Below are positions 42,659-51,777 of a stretch of DNA of 61,484 nt, piece by piece. Position 1 is the stretch's first letter. Each line of letters opens with the position of its first letter. Location: assembly GCA_045577925.1 (NCBI GenBank), contig JAZNJH010000046.1, positions 1 to 61,484 on the forward strand, in the 5' to 3' direction. Made by a program: the position numbers and the translations under genes. The stretch is from UBA4717 sp045577925. Lineage in GTDB: Bacteria; Bacillota; Clostridia; Oscillospirales; CAG-272. Below the pieces are notes generated by a model, which was not told the origin of the DNA, searched no databases, and worked only from the letters and a program-made list of their open reading frames with translations.

Positions 42659-44008
42659 TTATCTGATTATCTGAATGCCAAGAATGTCACAGAGGTTTTC
42701 AATAACTTCCGTGTTATCTCCGTGAGAAATTATGTAGTGCTGACACATAACGTTCTGTGCAAAAGTTTCAACGTCATCAAGGAGAATTTCAAGACCGGGA
42801 AGCTGGGGGGCGGGCTGAGTCCATCCTGCTTCTTCCCACTTTCTGGGTGTAATTCCCTCGCCTGTTACCATATGCATATAGTACATACCGTCATCATATG
42901 TAAGACGGCACATAGTTACCTTGCCGGGCTTAACCTTGCTTACATTAAGGATACCTTCGGAGAGTTCACCGAATGCAGCAGGCATAACTGTTGTGCCGCC
43001 ATCCGATACTTCTGCAGGAATATAGTCGGGAACGCCTGCAAGAACTCTGTCCTCGAAGAATTCGTAGAATTCAAGGTAGAATGCACACTGACCGGTGAGG
43101 TATTTAACCATAAGCTGTGTGATGTTACCGAGTGAGTCGTTTTCGGGGATTGTGCAAAGTCCCGCTTCGTCAGCAAGAAGCATAAAGATAGGTGCCGGAG
43201 GGAAACCTAAAAGCTTCTTCATACCGTCAACGTCCTTGAGCGAAATTGCATCATAGCCTCTTTCGTCGCAGATAGACTTAACTGCAAGATAGTAGCCTGC
43301 CGCCTTCTTCATACTTTCGGGGTTAGCCGGCTTTACGAAGTTCCACTTTGACATGCACTTGTCGATAACAGTCTGAATTTCAGCATCTGTAAGCTTCTGA
43401 TAACGCTGTTCTATCTCAAGCATTTCAAATGTTTCGATTTCGGGTCCGATCTCTCTCTTGAGTGAAGGTCCGTCAACCTGTGTACCGTAAAGGTTCATAT
43501 CACGGTAACCTGCCATACCGCTGCGTGCATGGCGAAGCTTTGCTGCCGCTGCTGCCGCATTTGCATAGTTATATACTGTCTTTGTCTTTGAAGGAAGACC
43601 TATTATGTCATATACATACTTGAATGTGTATCCAAGGTCATAGAAAGTCTTTCTGATAGCAGTTGTACCTGCCTGGTCAGCTGTCGTTACAAGGCGGTCG
43701 CCCTCAATCCAGCCGCAGAGGCCCCAGAGTACCATAGGCTTGTTGCGGAAGTGTTCTGTTACCTTAACAACCGCGTGTGTTGGAATCCAGCCAGCAATGC
43801 AAACGATAAGCACGTCAAAAGACTTGTTTTCAAGTGCTGCAATAGCCTTCTTTATGTCCTTTTCCTCATAGTCATCAGTTACGGGGTATACGCTTATAAG
43901 GTCGAGGCCTTCTTTCTTTAAGGATTCTTCTGCATCCTTACACTTTCTGATGATTATATCAGCCGGTGTATTTACTTCACCGAAGCCGACAAAAGCCGCT
44001 TTAATCAT
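42659..44008 (-). CDS. L-fucose/L-arabinose isomerase-family sugar isomerase
   Basis: 449 residues. Two-domain fold: the N-terminal half has VLIVCIAGWIPTHAVVKVTEHFRNKPMVLWG. The C-terminal half has FEDRVLAGVPDYIPAEV and GKVTMCRLTYDDG. It is close to the fucose isomerase family but shorter than FucI (about 590). It would convert an aldose to a ketose, substrate for the kinase next door. An AAAGGG site precedes the ATG. Confidence 0.82.
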   Translation of the reverse strand: MIKAAFVGFGEVNTPADIIIRKCKDAEESLKKEGLDLISVYPVTDDYEEKDIKKAIAALENKSFDVLIVCIAGWIPTHAVVKVTEHFRNKPMVLWGLCGWIEGDRLVTTADQAGTTAIRKTFYDLGYTFKYVYDIIGLPSKTKTVYNYANAAAAAAKLRHARSGMAGYRDMNLYGTQVDGPSLKREIGPEIETFEMLEIEQRYQKLTDAEIQTVIDKCMSKWNFVKPANPESMKKAAGYYLAVKSICDERGYDAISLKDVDGMKKLLGFPPAPIFMLLADEAGLCTIPENDSLGNITQLMVKYLTGQCAFYLEFYEFFEDRVLAGVPDYIPAEVSDGGTTVMPAAFGELSEGILNVSKVKPGKVTMCRLTYDDGMYYMHMVTGEGITPRKWEEAGWTQPAPQLPGLEILLDDVETFAQNVMCQHYIISHGDNTEVIENLCDILGIQIIR

Positions 44009-44012
44009 AGTT

Positions 44013-45419
44013 TTAACCCTTTCTTACATTAAGTATATTATCATATTTTTTAAAGTTCTCATAGACGCTTGTATAATCGTTACCGCTCGGTGTGTACTCT
44101 TTATCCGTCTGTATAAGCTCACACGCTTTTTCAACAGATTCAAAAGCGCCTGCACCAACACCTGCAAGTATCGCTGCTCCAAGACATGCCGTTTCCTTAT
44201 TTTTGAGAGTAAGCAAACGCTTGCCCGTCAGATCGGCCTTCATCGAGCACCATAGAGGGCTCTTTGCGCCGCCGCCCATAACACGGATCTCGTCAACGTC
44301 AACGCCGAGATAGTCAAGATTACTCTTGAGCATACACGTTACAGATTCCATAATACTTCTTACAAAGTGCGCAGCCGTATGCTCTGCGGTAAGTCCTGTG
44401 AAGCTTCCTCTTGCATCGGGATTATATTTAGGCATCGTTGAACCGCAAAGGTACGGAAGGAAGGTTACTCCGTCTGAACCGATTGCAATCTTTTCTGCCA
44501 TAACGTCAAGGTCCTTGAAAGACACGTCTTTAAGAAACGCCTCTCTGAACCACTTGAGTGCCATACCGGCTGTCGGGCTCCATGAAAGAAGCGCATAACT
44601 GCCGTCAAAGCTAAAATGGCAAGGCACAAAGCTGTCCTTGTCAAAAGCAGGTACACTATCTGTGGGAACGTATATCGCCATAGTGGTACCCGTCATTTCG
44701 CTGACAACACCCTTTTTGATAACGCCCGCGCCAATTGCTCCTGCAACCTGGTCCATAGCAGATGTTACAACCTTGATACCGTCATACTCGCCGACAAGCA
44801 CGCCGCTGTCAAGAAGTGTGGGGAGCTTATCTTCGCCAACTCCGATAAAGTCGAGCATTTCGCCCCACCATGTGCTGTTATTTATATCAAAATATATAGT
44901 TGAGGACTGGAGCGTCTTTTCTGTAACAAACTTACCTGTCAGCTTATAAAGCAGATAGTCTTCAAGCAAAAAGATCTTTTTTGTCTTTGCCCATACTTCA
45001 GGCTCGTTACGCTTTACCCATAGAAGCTTACAGGCCGGCCAGGTTGCTGTAACCTCCGGCTGGCCTGTAATTTCGTATACTTTCTTGCGGCCAAAATGTT
45101 CTTCAATTATCTGCGCCTCTTCTGTTGCGCGGTTATCAAGCCAGACTATCGCGTCGCGAACGGGGTTACCCTCTTCATCCGTGAGGATGAGCGTTTCGCA
45201 CTGCGTATCGATCGCAAGAGCGTCGATATCCGACTTTTCTTTAATTGTTTTAAGTGCATTCTGAAGCAGATCCCAGTATTTTTCACCCGGAAGCTCTACT
45301 ATATTGCCGCTTGCGTTAACGGTATAATCCTCTGAAGAATTGGCAATCTCATTCAGTTTTTCATCAAACAGTACGGCCTTGACCGACGTTGTTCCAAAAT
45401 CAATTCCCAAACATTTCAT
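44013..45419 (-). CDS. FGGY-family carbohydrate kinase
   Basis: 468 residues. Starts MKCLGIDFGTTSVKAVLFDEK (nucleotide loop) and ends with GGGAKSPLWCSMKADLTGKRL. GMALKWFREAFL and WLDNRATEEAQIIEEHFG are typical of xylulokinase-like members. It phosphorylates a ketose, probably the product of the isomerase at 42659-44008, 4 bases downstream. Substrate unknown. Confidence 0.9.
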   Translation of the reverse strand: MKCLGIDFGTTSVKAVLFDEKLNEIANSSEDYTVNASGNIVELPGEKYWDLLQNALKTIKEKSDIDALAIDTQCETLILTDEEGNPVRDAIVWLDNRATEEAQIIEEHFGRKKVYEITGQPEVTATWPACKLLWVKRNEPEVWAKTKKIFLLEDYLLYKLTGKFVTEKTLQSSTIYFDINNSTWWGEMLDFIGVGEDKLPTLLDSGVLVGEYDGIKVVTSAMDQVAGAIGAGVIKKGVVSEMTGTTMAIYVPTDSVPAFDKDSFVPCHFSFDGSYALLSWSPTAGMALKWFREAFLKDVSFKDLDVMAEKIAIGSDGVTFLPYLCGSTMPKYNPDARGSFTGLTAEHTAAHFVRSIMESVTCMLKSNLDYLGVDVDEIRVMGGGAKSPLWCSMKADLTGKRLLTLKNKETACLGAAILAGVGAGAFESVEKACELIQTDKEYTPSGNDYTSVYENFKKYDNILNVRKG

Positions 45420-45433
45420 AGCTTTATCCGTTA

Positions 45434-46054
45434 TTATCTCTCCTGCTGAAGTGTGTAGTGAACGTCAAACGCCTTTTCTTCGTCTGTGTACTTGCGGAGT
45501 GTGTTGATAACTTCGCCGTTGTTCCACTTTCTGTCTCCTACGTCCTCAGTAGTACCCATAACTGTTACGTTAACCTGTCTGCGGCGGGCGCGTACGTGGT
45601 CCCAGTCAATAAAGTAGATATGAGCGAATTCGCCGCCGTCAAGAACGCCGTCCTTGATTGTCATTGTTTCGCTTCTGCCGAAGAATACGCTGCGGAGGTG
45701 TCCGTCTGTGTTCATGCTTGTGTAGTCACCGGGCTCGTTTACGTATCTGCCGAACTGAGAGTGAATCGGTCCGGGATGACGGTACTGATGCTCTTCAGCA
45801 AAGTCGGGAATCATCTTTCTCATAATGTCGAGAAGGTCGTGCTGGAGATACTCGAGGTCAAAAGAGTCGATATCGTGCGAGCACTCCTGAACCATAACCG
45901 AGCAGGTTGTGTGGTGAGAAGCGATAGCTACTGTACCATTCTTAACGCCGGATGCCTTAACGATTTCCATGATTTCCTTTGAGATATCGTGGAAAGTGGG
46001 GATCCATCCTCTTGACTGAAGTTCGAGTTCCTTCTGAAATACCTTAAATTCCAT
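45434..46054 (-). CDS. YjbQ/UPF0047-family enzyme (long form)
   Basis: 206 residues; usual family members have about 130-140. Conserved parts are present: ASHHTTCSVMVQECS, LRSVFFGRSETMTI, and the C-terminal FIDWDHVRARRRQVNVTVMG. The extra residues lie in the middle (about 85-125) and at the end. Proposed activity is a thiamine-phosphate-synthase-like or phosphate enzyme, not settled. Sits between the SIS and kinase genes, which is unusual for this family. Confidence 0.8.
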   Translation of the reverse strand: MEFKVFQKELELQSRGWIPTFHDISKEIMEIVKASGVKNGTVAIASHHTTCSVMVQECSHDIDSFDLEYLQHDLLDIMRKMIPDFAEEHQYRHPGPIHSQFGRYVNEPGDYTSMNTDGHLRSVFFGRSETMTIKDGVLDGGEFAHIYFIDWDHVRARRRQVNVTVMGTTEDVGDRKWNNGEVINTLRKYTDEEKAFDVHYTLQQER

Positions 46055-46088
46055 TTTAAAAATCCTCCTGAGATTTATATGTTTTAAA

Positions 46089-46685
46089 TTATTTACTGTT
46101 TAATCTTTCGCCGACCGCACCGCCGGGATGCACTACGGCAAACTGTTCGTTCTTAAAATCTGTTTCTTCGATAAGTGCCGTCTGAAGCACGTGGAATATT
46201 ACTGCAAGAGAAGTTGACGATGTCGTACCCTGGCAGTTATACTTGTCTGTTTCACGGTTAACGTGCTGCTTGATAACAACGTCTGCACCGAGAGCTAAGG
46301 GAGACTCCATATTTTCGGTTATGGAAATAACCTTAACGCCCTTCTTCTTGCATATATCAAGAATCGGCAAAAGCTCCTTCGTCTTTCCGCCGCGTGAAGC
46401 AAATACCATTACGTCGCCCTCCTGCAAAAAGCCGGTAGCGCCGTGTACTGCTTCGGCAGGCGAGATAAATCTTGCAGGCTGGTCGATGCAGCACATAAGG
46501 TGAGCAAAGTGCTGGCAGATAATACCCGAGTGTCCGCAGCCGCAAGAGCCGATACGGGGCGCGTTCTTCAAAAGCTCAACTGCTTTTGAATACACTTCTT
46601 CGTCAAAGTGCTCCGCCATTTCCTTTATACATTCAGCCTCGATTATGTAAGCTTCTTTTGCACGGAGTAATGCTTCCTTATTCAT
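46089..46685 (-). CDS. SIS-domain sugar-phosphate isomerase
   Basis: 198 residues: one SIS domain with IGSCGCGHSGIICQ and VMVFASRGGKTKELL, and a C-terminal HPGGAVGERL, as in KdsD/GutQ-type arabinose-5-phosphate isomerases without CBS domains. It would interconvert ketose- and aldose-phosphates. Follows the TIM-like gene by 6 bases. Confidence 0.85.
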   Translation of the reverse strand: MNKEALLRAKEAYIIEAECIKEMAEHFDEEVYSKAVELLKNAPRIGSCGCGHSGIICQHFAHLMCCIDQPARFISPAEAVHGATGFLQEGDVMVFASRGGKTKELLPILDICKKKGVKVISITENMESPLALGADVVIKQHVNRETDKYNCQGTTSSTSLAVIFHVLQTALIEETDFKNEQFAVVHPGGAVGERLNSK

Positions 46686-46691
46686 AAAAGC

Positions 46692-47396
46692 TTACCTCCC
46701 GTTTACTTCGTCCCAAGCCTTACGGAGATTGTAGAGCATTTCCTCTACCATTGCATAAGGATCGTCTGCCTTTATAATACCGCTTGTTGAGCCCGTTGCC
46801 TGTGCGCCGAGCTTAATGGTATTGTAAACGTCGTTGCCGTTTGAAATACCTGCGCCCTGGAGCACCATAATGTCGGGGTTGATCTCACGTACAGTCTTTA
46901 TAGTTTCAATAACGTAGTTGCTGTCGCTCGTCTGACCCGTTCCGATAAGGTCTGTCGGCTCTGCAACGATGAGGTTAGGCGCCATTTTTGCGATAGCCTT
47001 AACGTCCTCAACTGTGTTTGCGCAAACGATAGTTCCAAGACCTACCTCGTCAGCACGTGCGATAGTCTTCTCGATCTCTTCCATAGTGAGAGGCTTTTCA
47101 GCGTGGTTGAGCATAACGCCGACCGCGCCTGCCGCCTTAACGGCTTCGGGAAGCACGCTTCCGAGTCCTCTGCCGACAGGGAGATAGTCCATATGCTGAG
47201 CGAAAACGAGTATTCTTTCAGTATTATCGGCAAGAAGCTTGATGTCTGTGTACTGAGGTGTAACGATAACGTCCACGTCATACTTCATCGCGGTCTTGTC
47301 AATAACCTGAGCGAGCTTGAGCATCTTTTCTCCATAAAGGAATGCTTTGGGGCCAACCTCAAAGAAAGGCGGCTTGATTTTCAGATTTTTATACAT
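46692..47396 (-). CDS. triose-phosphate isomerase-like protein
   Basis: 234 residues from the ATG at 47396, which has a GAGGAAG site; upstream codons to 47495 cross the promoter. TIM barrel: VTPQYTDI, LNHAEKPL (catalytic His), and VAEPTDLIGTGQTS (catalytic Glu). The N-terminal Lys motif is FEVGPKAF, not NWK. It resembles the archaeal and the erythrulose-phosphate isomerase types, so the substrate may be a tetrulose or triose phosphate. First gene of the operon. Confidence 0.83.
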   Translation of the reverse strand: MYKNLKIKPPFFEVGPKAFLYGEKMLKLAQVIDKTAMKYDVDVIVTPQYTDIKLLADNTERILVFAQHMDYLPVGRGLGSVLPEAVKAAGAVGVMLNHAEKPLTMEEIEKTIARADEVGLGTIVCANTVEDVKAIAKMAPNLIVAEPTDLIGTGQTSDSNYVIETIKTVREINPDIMVLQGAGISNGNDVYNTIKLGAQATGSTSGIIKADDPYAMVEEMLYNLRKAWDEVNGR

Positions 47397-47432
47397 TGTA
47401 ACACACTTCCTCACTTTACAATTACTACTAAA

Positions 47433-47461
47433 ATTATATACTACAACACTATAAAAGTCAA
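47433..47461 (-). promoter_or_regulatory. promoter of the main sugar catabolic operon
   Basis: TTGACT (47461-47456), 17-base spacer, TATAAT (47438-47433), 37 bases before the TIM-like gene. Confidence 0.85.
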
Positions 47462-47565
47462 TGACTTTCCCGATTTTTTGCACCTTTTTTCCCATACATA
47501 CAAATAAAAAAGCCCAAACTTCACTTTGTTGACATAATTTTCACAAATGGTGAAGTCATTGTTAC

Positions 47566-47606
47566 AGCAAAACGGCAGATTTCAAAAGAAAATCTGCCGT
47601 TTTATA
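47566..47606 (-). terminator. terminator of the amidohydrolase-acyltransferase gene
   Basis: CGGCAGATTT / AAATCTGCCG arms with a loop and T-rich tail on the minus strand. Confidence 0.8.
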
Positions 47607-47611
47607 AATGT

Positions 47612-49294
47612 TTATTTCTTGATATAACCGTATGAAGCAAAGAAGTCGCCGCCTGCAAGTACATGGTCACGCACCTTTTTTGCAAGAGATGAGGGACAAT
47701 AGAGGTCCTTGACCTTTCTTCTAGTAGTATCCCATCTGAATACGTAGGTGATAATATCGTCTGCCTTATCTTCTCTTATTACTGTAAACATCTTTCCAAA
47801 CTTGATTATATTGCTCTCTTCAGAAAGCATTTCTGTAAGCGTAGAGTCAAGAAGCCACGAATGGCAGGTAAAGCATTTGTAGTTGTATTCAGGATAGTAT
47901 TTTGCGAAAAACTCTTTTGCTTTTTCAATTGATTTTTTGCACTCATCGGCAGAGAGAGGTCCTGCCGCCGGAATATGTATTTCAAGAATATCATCGCCCT
48001 CTTTAACGCCGGCGTCAGGGATATCGCACTCAGCCTTACCAAAGCAGAACTGAAGCCTTCCAAGCTTGAATAATTTCATACTCATATGCTTTGCAAGCCA
48101 GCCGAGCTCGCCAAGATAAAGTCCGCCTTTTATATCGCTCCACGTATTTGTCCAGATAACAATGTCGCTGAGCGTATCATAAAGTATTCCGGTATCAATA
48201 CCCTTTTCTTCATACTTTTCTTTAAGCGCTTCGCACATGAACAGATATGAAAGCAGATTTCTCTCGCCGTCTTCCTGACTTCTGTCATAATTCTCTATTG
48301 TGATCGCATCGGAAATATGATACTTTGCAAGCGCTTTCTTGAATTTGCCGTCATATTCCTTCGGGAAATCAAGCTTGTTGTACCAGTATTCTATTACTTC
48401 ATTCACCTTGTCGCTATAAGGCGTCCACGCATTTGAGTCGTCAGTTGTCGGGCTCAGGTGCTCAATATTACTTTCGCTCTTACCGAGAAATCTCATAAGA
48501 TTGTTATAATACATATTCTCGCGAACAGCCTTTGATACACCGAGTTTATCCATTATTTTACGGTCAATATCAAGCCAGTGAGTTGCCCAGGACGAGCTGT
48601 AATTTTCAGCATTTGAGTCTGTACCAAAGAGAAGATTGTTACCAAAATCATAGCCAACAGTAAAGATTTTTGTCAAAAGCTCTTCTCTGTATATCTCGGG
48701 TGTGCCGGGCGTTAAGTCAAGAAACATTTCAGCCGTATCATCACGCTTTGAAAGCGCATTCATAAATTCTCCGTAAAGCGAAATGCACTCATCCACCCAC
48801 GGCCACGAACAATGTCCCATAGAGAAACGAAGACCCTTTATGCCGAGAAGCGCTTCCCAGTGAAGCGGTCTGTTATACTTGGAAGCAACATCAGCCGACC
48901 AAAGTATACCTGTATGGAAGATAACCGGCTTGTTACGTGCCGCTATGTACTTAAGTACCTCTATGCTCTTTTCTTCATAAACGTAAAAGTCCTTGCAGAT
49001 TATCTTAAAGCCATCAATACCGCGCTCTACCGCAGTATCTATTTTTTCAATGATGTTTTCTTCGTCAGGATGTATCCACATTATAGGGAAAAGTCTGTCC
49101 TTGTTAATGCTGCAAAAGGAAAGGACTTCGTCAAGCCGCTCTTCAAAGTCCTTGCCAACTGTCATTGATTGTTTTGGCGGCGCAGACAAAACACAGCCTC
49201 CCCATATTCCTGCTTTATCCATTTGTTCGATTATGTTACTCGGCTTATCAGTTGTAGAAAGACCGAGATGAATATGCATATCAATAATTTTCAT
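47612..49294 (-). CDS. amidohydrolase fused to a GNAT-like acyltransferase C-terminal region
   Basis: 560 residues from the second ATG (49294), which has a better-spaced AGAGG site than the first (49300). Residues 1-280 are a metal-dependent amidohydrolase-2 barrel: IDMHIHLG (His7, His9), IFHTG, MGHCSWPW, and LLFGTDSNAENY. Residues 300-560 match the two-part acyltransferase-like region (NAT_N and GNAT_C) with LGRLQFCFGK, EIHIPAAGPLSADECKKSI, AKEFFAKYYPEY, and CHSWLLDSTLTEML. Such a fusion is unusual. Possibly it swaps acyl groups on a sugar or amino-sugar derivative; this is inference. Confidence 0.8.
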   Translation of the reverse strand: MKIIDMHIHLGLSTTDKPSNIIEQMDKAGIWGGCVLSAPPKQSMTVGKDFEERLDEVLSFCSINKDRLFPIMWIHPDEENIIEKIDTAVERGIDGFKIICKDFYVYEEKSIEVLKYIAARNKPVIFHTGILWSADVASKYNRPLHWEALLGIKGLRFSMGHCSWPWVDECISLYGEFMNALSKRDDTAEMFLDLTPGTPEIYREELLTKIFTVGYDFGNNLLFGTDSNAENYSSSWATHWLDIDRKIMDKLGVSKAVRENMYYNNLMRFLGKSESNIEHLSPTTDDSNAWTPYSDKVNEVIEYWYNKLDFPKEYDGKFKKALAKYHISDAITIENYDRSQEDGERNLLSYLFMCEALKEKYEEKGIDTGILYDTLSDIVIWTNTWSDIKGGLYLGELGWLAKHMSMKLFKLGRLQFCFGKAECDIPDAGVKEGDDILEIHIPAAGPLSADECKKSIEKAKEFFAKYYPEYNYKCFTCHSWLLDSTLTEMLSEESNIIKFGKMFTVIREDKADDIITYVFRWDTTRRKVKDLYCPSSLAKKVRDHVLAGGDFFASYGYIKK

Positions 49295-49334
49295 ATTCAT
49301 AGCCTCTTTCGGTTTTTACTCTGTTGAAAAAGCT

Positions 49335-50123
49335 TTACCAAAGTCTTATTTTACGCTTGATTATTTCTCCGTCAACACGAATAAAGCTACAGCTACGTAT
49401 GCTATCCATGCCTGCTTCATATAAATGTCCACCCAATTTGGCCGAAAGTACGTGAGACGGCTCTAAAATCCCTTCAAATTTATCATAAACGTATCCATCA
49501 ATAACAAGCTCATTAGTATGATTTAATCTGCGATAACAAATATGATGTCCGTTCGTTTCGATCTCAAGCAAAACGCGCGCTTTGCCATGCACTTCAGCTG
49601 CATATAAAGCAGAAGTATCGCTCTCTTCTTCAATCGCATTTTGATCCAAAGTATCTGTTGAACTTGCATCTTCAGGCATATTTTTTAATTTATGCCCATA
49701 ACACACGCCTGTAATAAGATAATACAGGATCCATATATGCATCAATACATCAAAAATTCCGGTAAAATCCTGTATAGATACGTATAGTCCTATCATCGCC
49801 AACGTATCTATAATAAAAAGTATCAATGAAACAATCATCCACGCAAAGTGTTTTTTGCTCAAAAACCAACACAGGAAATACATCACGATAGATACTGTTG
49901 CAATAGCAAAAAATATCGCCATCAAAGACGTTTCCACAAACATAGTTCCTAAAATCGTAGCTATGTACGGAATCGTTGCGGAAAACAAAAACATCGTGTC
50001 CGAACCTACAATAAATATCACTATATTAATAAGTGTAAATATAACCATCAGCAATAAGTTTGATCGTGCACCGTTATATTTTTGCTCAGCATATTTATAT
50101 GAGCAATTGTTTTTTAAATTCAT
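49335..50123 (-). CDS. membrane protein of unknown function
   Basis: 262 residues, AT-rich coding. Four to five membrane spans in residues 20-155, then a charged cytoplasmic-type domain (about 160-262) with LLEIETNGHHICYRRLNHTNELVIDGYVYDKFEG. I recognise no family. An AAAGGGG site precedes the ATG. It lies between the esterase and the amidohydrolase fusion and may be a later insertion into their operon. Confidence 0.7.
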   Translation of the reverse strand: MNLKNNCSYKYAEQKYNGARSNLLLMVIFTLINIVIFIVGSDTMFLFSATIPYIATILGTMFVETSLMAIFFAIATVSIVMYFLCWFLSKKHFAWMIVSLILFIIDTLAMIGLYVSIQDFTGIFDVLMHIWILYYLITGVCYGHKLKNMPEDASSTDTLDQNAIEEESDTSALYAAEVHGKARVLLEIETNGHHICYRRLNHTNELVIDGYVYDKFEGILEPSHVLSAKLGGHLYEAGMDSIRSCSFIRVDGEIIKRKIRLW

Positions 50124-50159
50124 AAAAATCCCCTTTCTAAAAACGTTCGTTTGTTTTGA

Positions 50160-50903
50160 TTAAAGTTCTTCAATCTCCGTGCGGATAGCATCGTCAAGCT
50201 TCGGTTTTTCGGCAAAGACTTTGTTCTTGTCCTCAAGCTTTAAGAATTCGTTGTAATAACGAACGCCGAACTCGCGTAGAGACGGTGCATTAAAGTGAAG
50301 ATTATCAGGGTTTGCGCCAAGTCCCTCTGCCGGCACAAAGCCGATCTTCGGGTCCTTCTCTGCTATGCACGCGAGCGCCGCATTTACGTGCTTGTAGTTA
50401 TCGTGTCCGTAGAACAGGGGCAGGTAGTCGCCAAGTCCGCCGAGTAAAAACGGCACGTCGTGAAGTCCGAGCTTTTCTCTGAAAGCATCGATTATCTTTG
50501 TCAGCTTCTTCTCGTAAACGGGATACAGATCGCCCGAAGAGTCCGATTCACCCTGATGCCAGAGTACTGCCGCTATTGTGGACGTACGCGAAGCAAGCTC
50601 TGCCTGATAACAGGCGTGGTCGAAAAGAAGTCCGCCAACACACCACTGGTCGAGGCTGCTGCCGCCGTCGGCGCAGGGGATAAGACCGACCTCAACGTTC
50701 TTTTCTTTTGCATACAAATCCGCAAAGCTTTCGGCAAGGTTTACACCCGAGGTCTTTCTGTCTGGGTTAACGGGCGTGTACATAGCGCGCCAGCGGCCGT
50801 TACGCAAAACGAAAAGCTTATCGTTAACAATCGGCTCAACCTCGCCCGCAAAGCCGCGTCCGCCCATATTCGACTGCCCGATAAGTAAAATTGAATGTAT
50901 CAT
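50160..50903 (-). CDS. sialate O-acetylesterase-like carbohydrate esterase (CE6-type)
   Basis: 247 residues, no signal, so cytoplasmic. SGNH triad: LLIGQSNMGGRG (Ser11), AVLWHQGESDSSG, and NPDNLHFNAPS (Asp and His). It would remove acetyl groups from sugars such as sialic acid or xylan units. 12 bases after the amidohydrolase gene. Confidence 0.87.
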   Translation of the reverse strand: MIHSILLIGQSNMGGRGFAGEVEPIVNDKLFVLRNGRWRAMYTPVNPDRKTSGVNLAESFADLYAKEKNVEVGLIPCADGGSSLDQWCVGGLLFDHACYQAELASRTSTIAAVLWHQGESDSSGDLYPVYEKKLTKIIDAFREKLGLHDVPFLLGGLGDYLPLFYGHDNYKHVNAALACIAEKDPKIGFVPAEGLGANPDNLHFNAPSLREFGVRYYNEFLKLEDKNKVFAEKPKLDDAIRTEIEEL

Positions 50904-50915
50904 TTCTGCTTCCTA

Positions 50916-51704
50916 TTATAAGCCGAGAAGTCTCTTGGCATTAAGTGAGAATATTTTTTCTTTTTCAGAGTCTGTTATCAGCTCGTCGAGCAGTACGCCG
51001 CCAATATACATTGCAGGATTACATGTTGTAAAGTCCGAGCCGAAAAGTATTCTGTCAACTCCCATAGAGTCGATAGCCTTTCTTACCATGCCGTGTCTGA
51101 ACATACCGTATCCCGAAAGGTCAATATAGTAGTTTTCGCTCATCTTCGCTCTTTCAAGATGTCTCATAAAGCTGCCGTATTCACCGGGGTGAGCCGCAAC
51201 GAATATAACGCCGGGATGCTCTTTTACCATATTATCCATCGCATCAGCGCCGTCCGAGTGAAAGCTTACGATCATATTGTGCTTTTCTGCCTCATCAAGA
51301 AGAATAGAAAACTCAGGGCATGAATAATCACTCCATGAGAAAAGATACGGGCATATCTCGCCCATAAGCTTGATGCCGAGCTTATCCATACGCTCTATTT
51401 CTTTAATAGATTCTTCAATATAAGCGGGATGAACGTGGAAACCGGGCACGTATGCGCCCTTGTAGATGTCGCGAAGCTTGAGTGCCGACTCGTTGCACGC
51501 CACTACCTTTGCCCACTCGCTTTCATACGTGCCATGTATATCAAGCACCGAGCCACAGAACGTGGTAACACCGAGATTATTATACATTTTAAGCGTGTTT
51601 TCAACGCTCATGTCGCAGAGATCAGCATATGCACATATATTTTCTTCACTTTTATAAAACGGATGCATATGGAAGTCAATTATTTCAAAATCCTTAAAAT
51701 TCAT
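50916..51704 (-). CDS. amidohydrolase-2 family hydrolase
   Basis: 262 residues: IIDFHMHPF (His12, His14), VPGFHVHPAY, IVSFHSDGADA, FVAAHPGEYG, and RILFGSDFTTCNP. A metal-dependent TIM barrel, as in 2-pyrone-dicarboxylate lactonase or decarboxylase relatives. Probably first in an operon with the esterase. It is a separate family member from the fused protein at 47612-49294. Confidence 0.87.
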   Translation of the reverse strand: MNFKDFEIIDFHMHPFYKSEENICAYADLCDMSVENTLKMYNNLGVTTFCGSVLDIHGTYESEWAKVVACNESALKLRDIYKGAYVPGFHVHPAYIEESIKEIERMDKLGIKLMGEICPYLFSWSDYSCPEFSILLDEAEKHNMIVSFHSDGADAMDNMVKEHPGVIFVAAHPGEYGSFMRHLERAKMSENYYIDLSGYGMFRHGMVRKAIDSMGVDRILFGSDFTTCNPAMYIGGVLLDELITDSEKEKIFSLNAKRLLGL

Positions 51705-51748
51705 ACCCTTTCCCCCGTATAAATAAATTAAAAATCACATCTAAGGCA

Positions 51749-51777
51749 ATTGTATCACACAAAAACAAAAATGACAA
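51749..51777 (-). promoter_or_regulatory. promoter of the amidohydrolase-esterase unit
   Basis: TTGTCA (51777-51772), 17-base spacer, TACAAT (51754-51749). It overlaps an arm of the upstream terminator at 51770-51802. Confidence 0.65.

Noticed and set aside
38981..47461. Sulfoquinovose (sulfo-transaldolase) pathway
   Set aside because: An isomerase and a transaldolase are present, but there is no sulfoquinovosidase, and the kinase and TIM-like enzyme do not fit.
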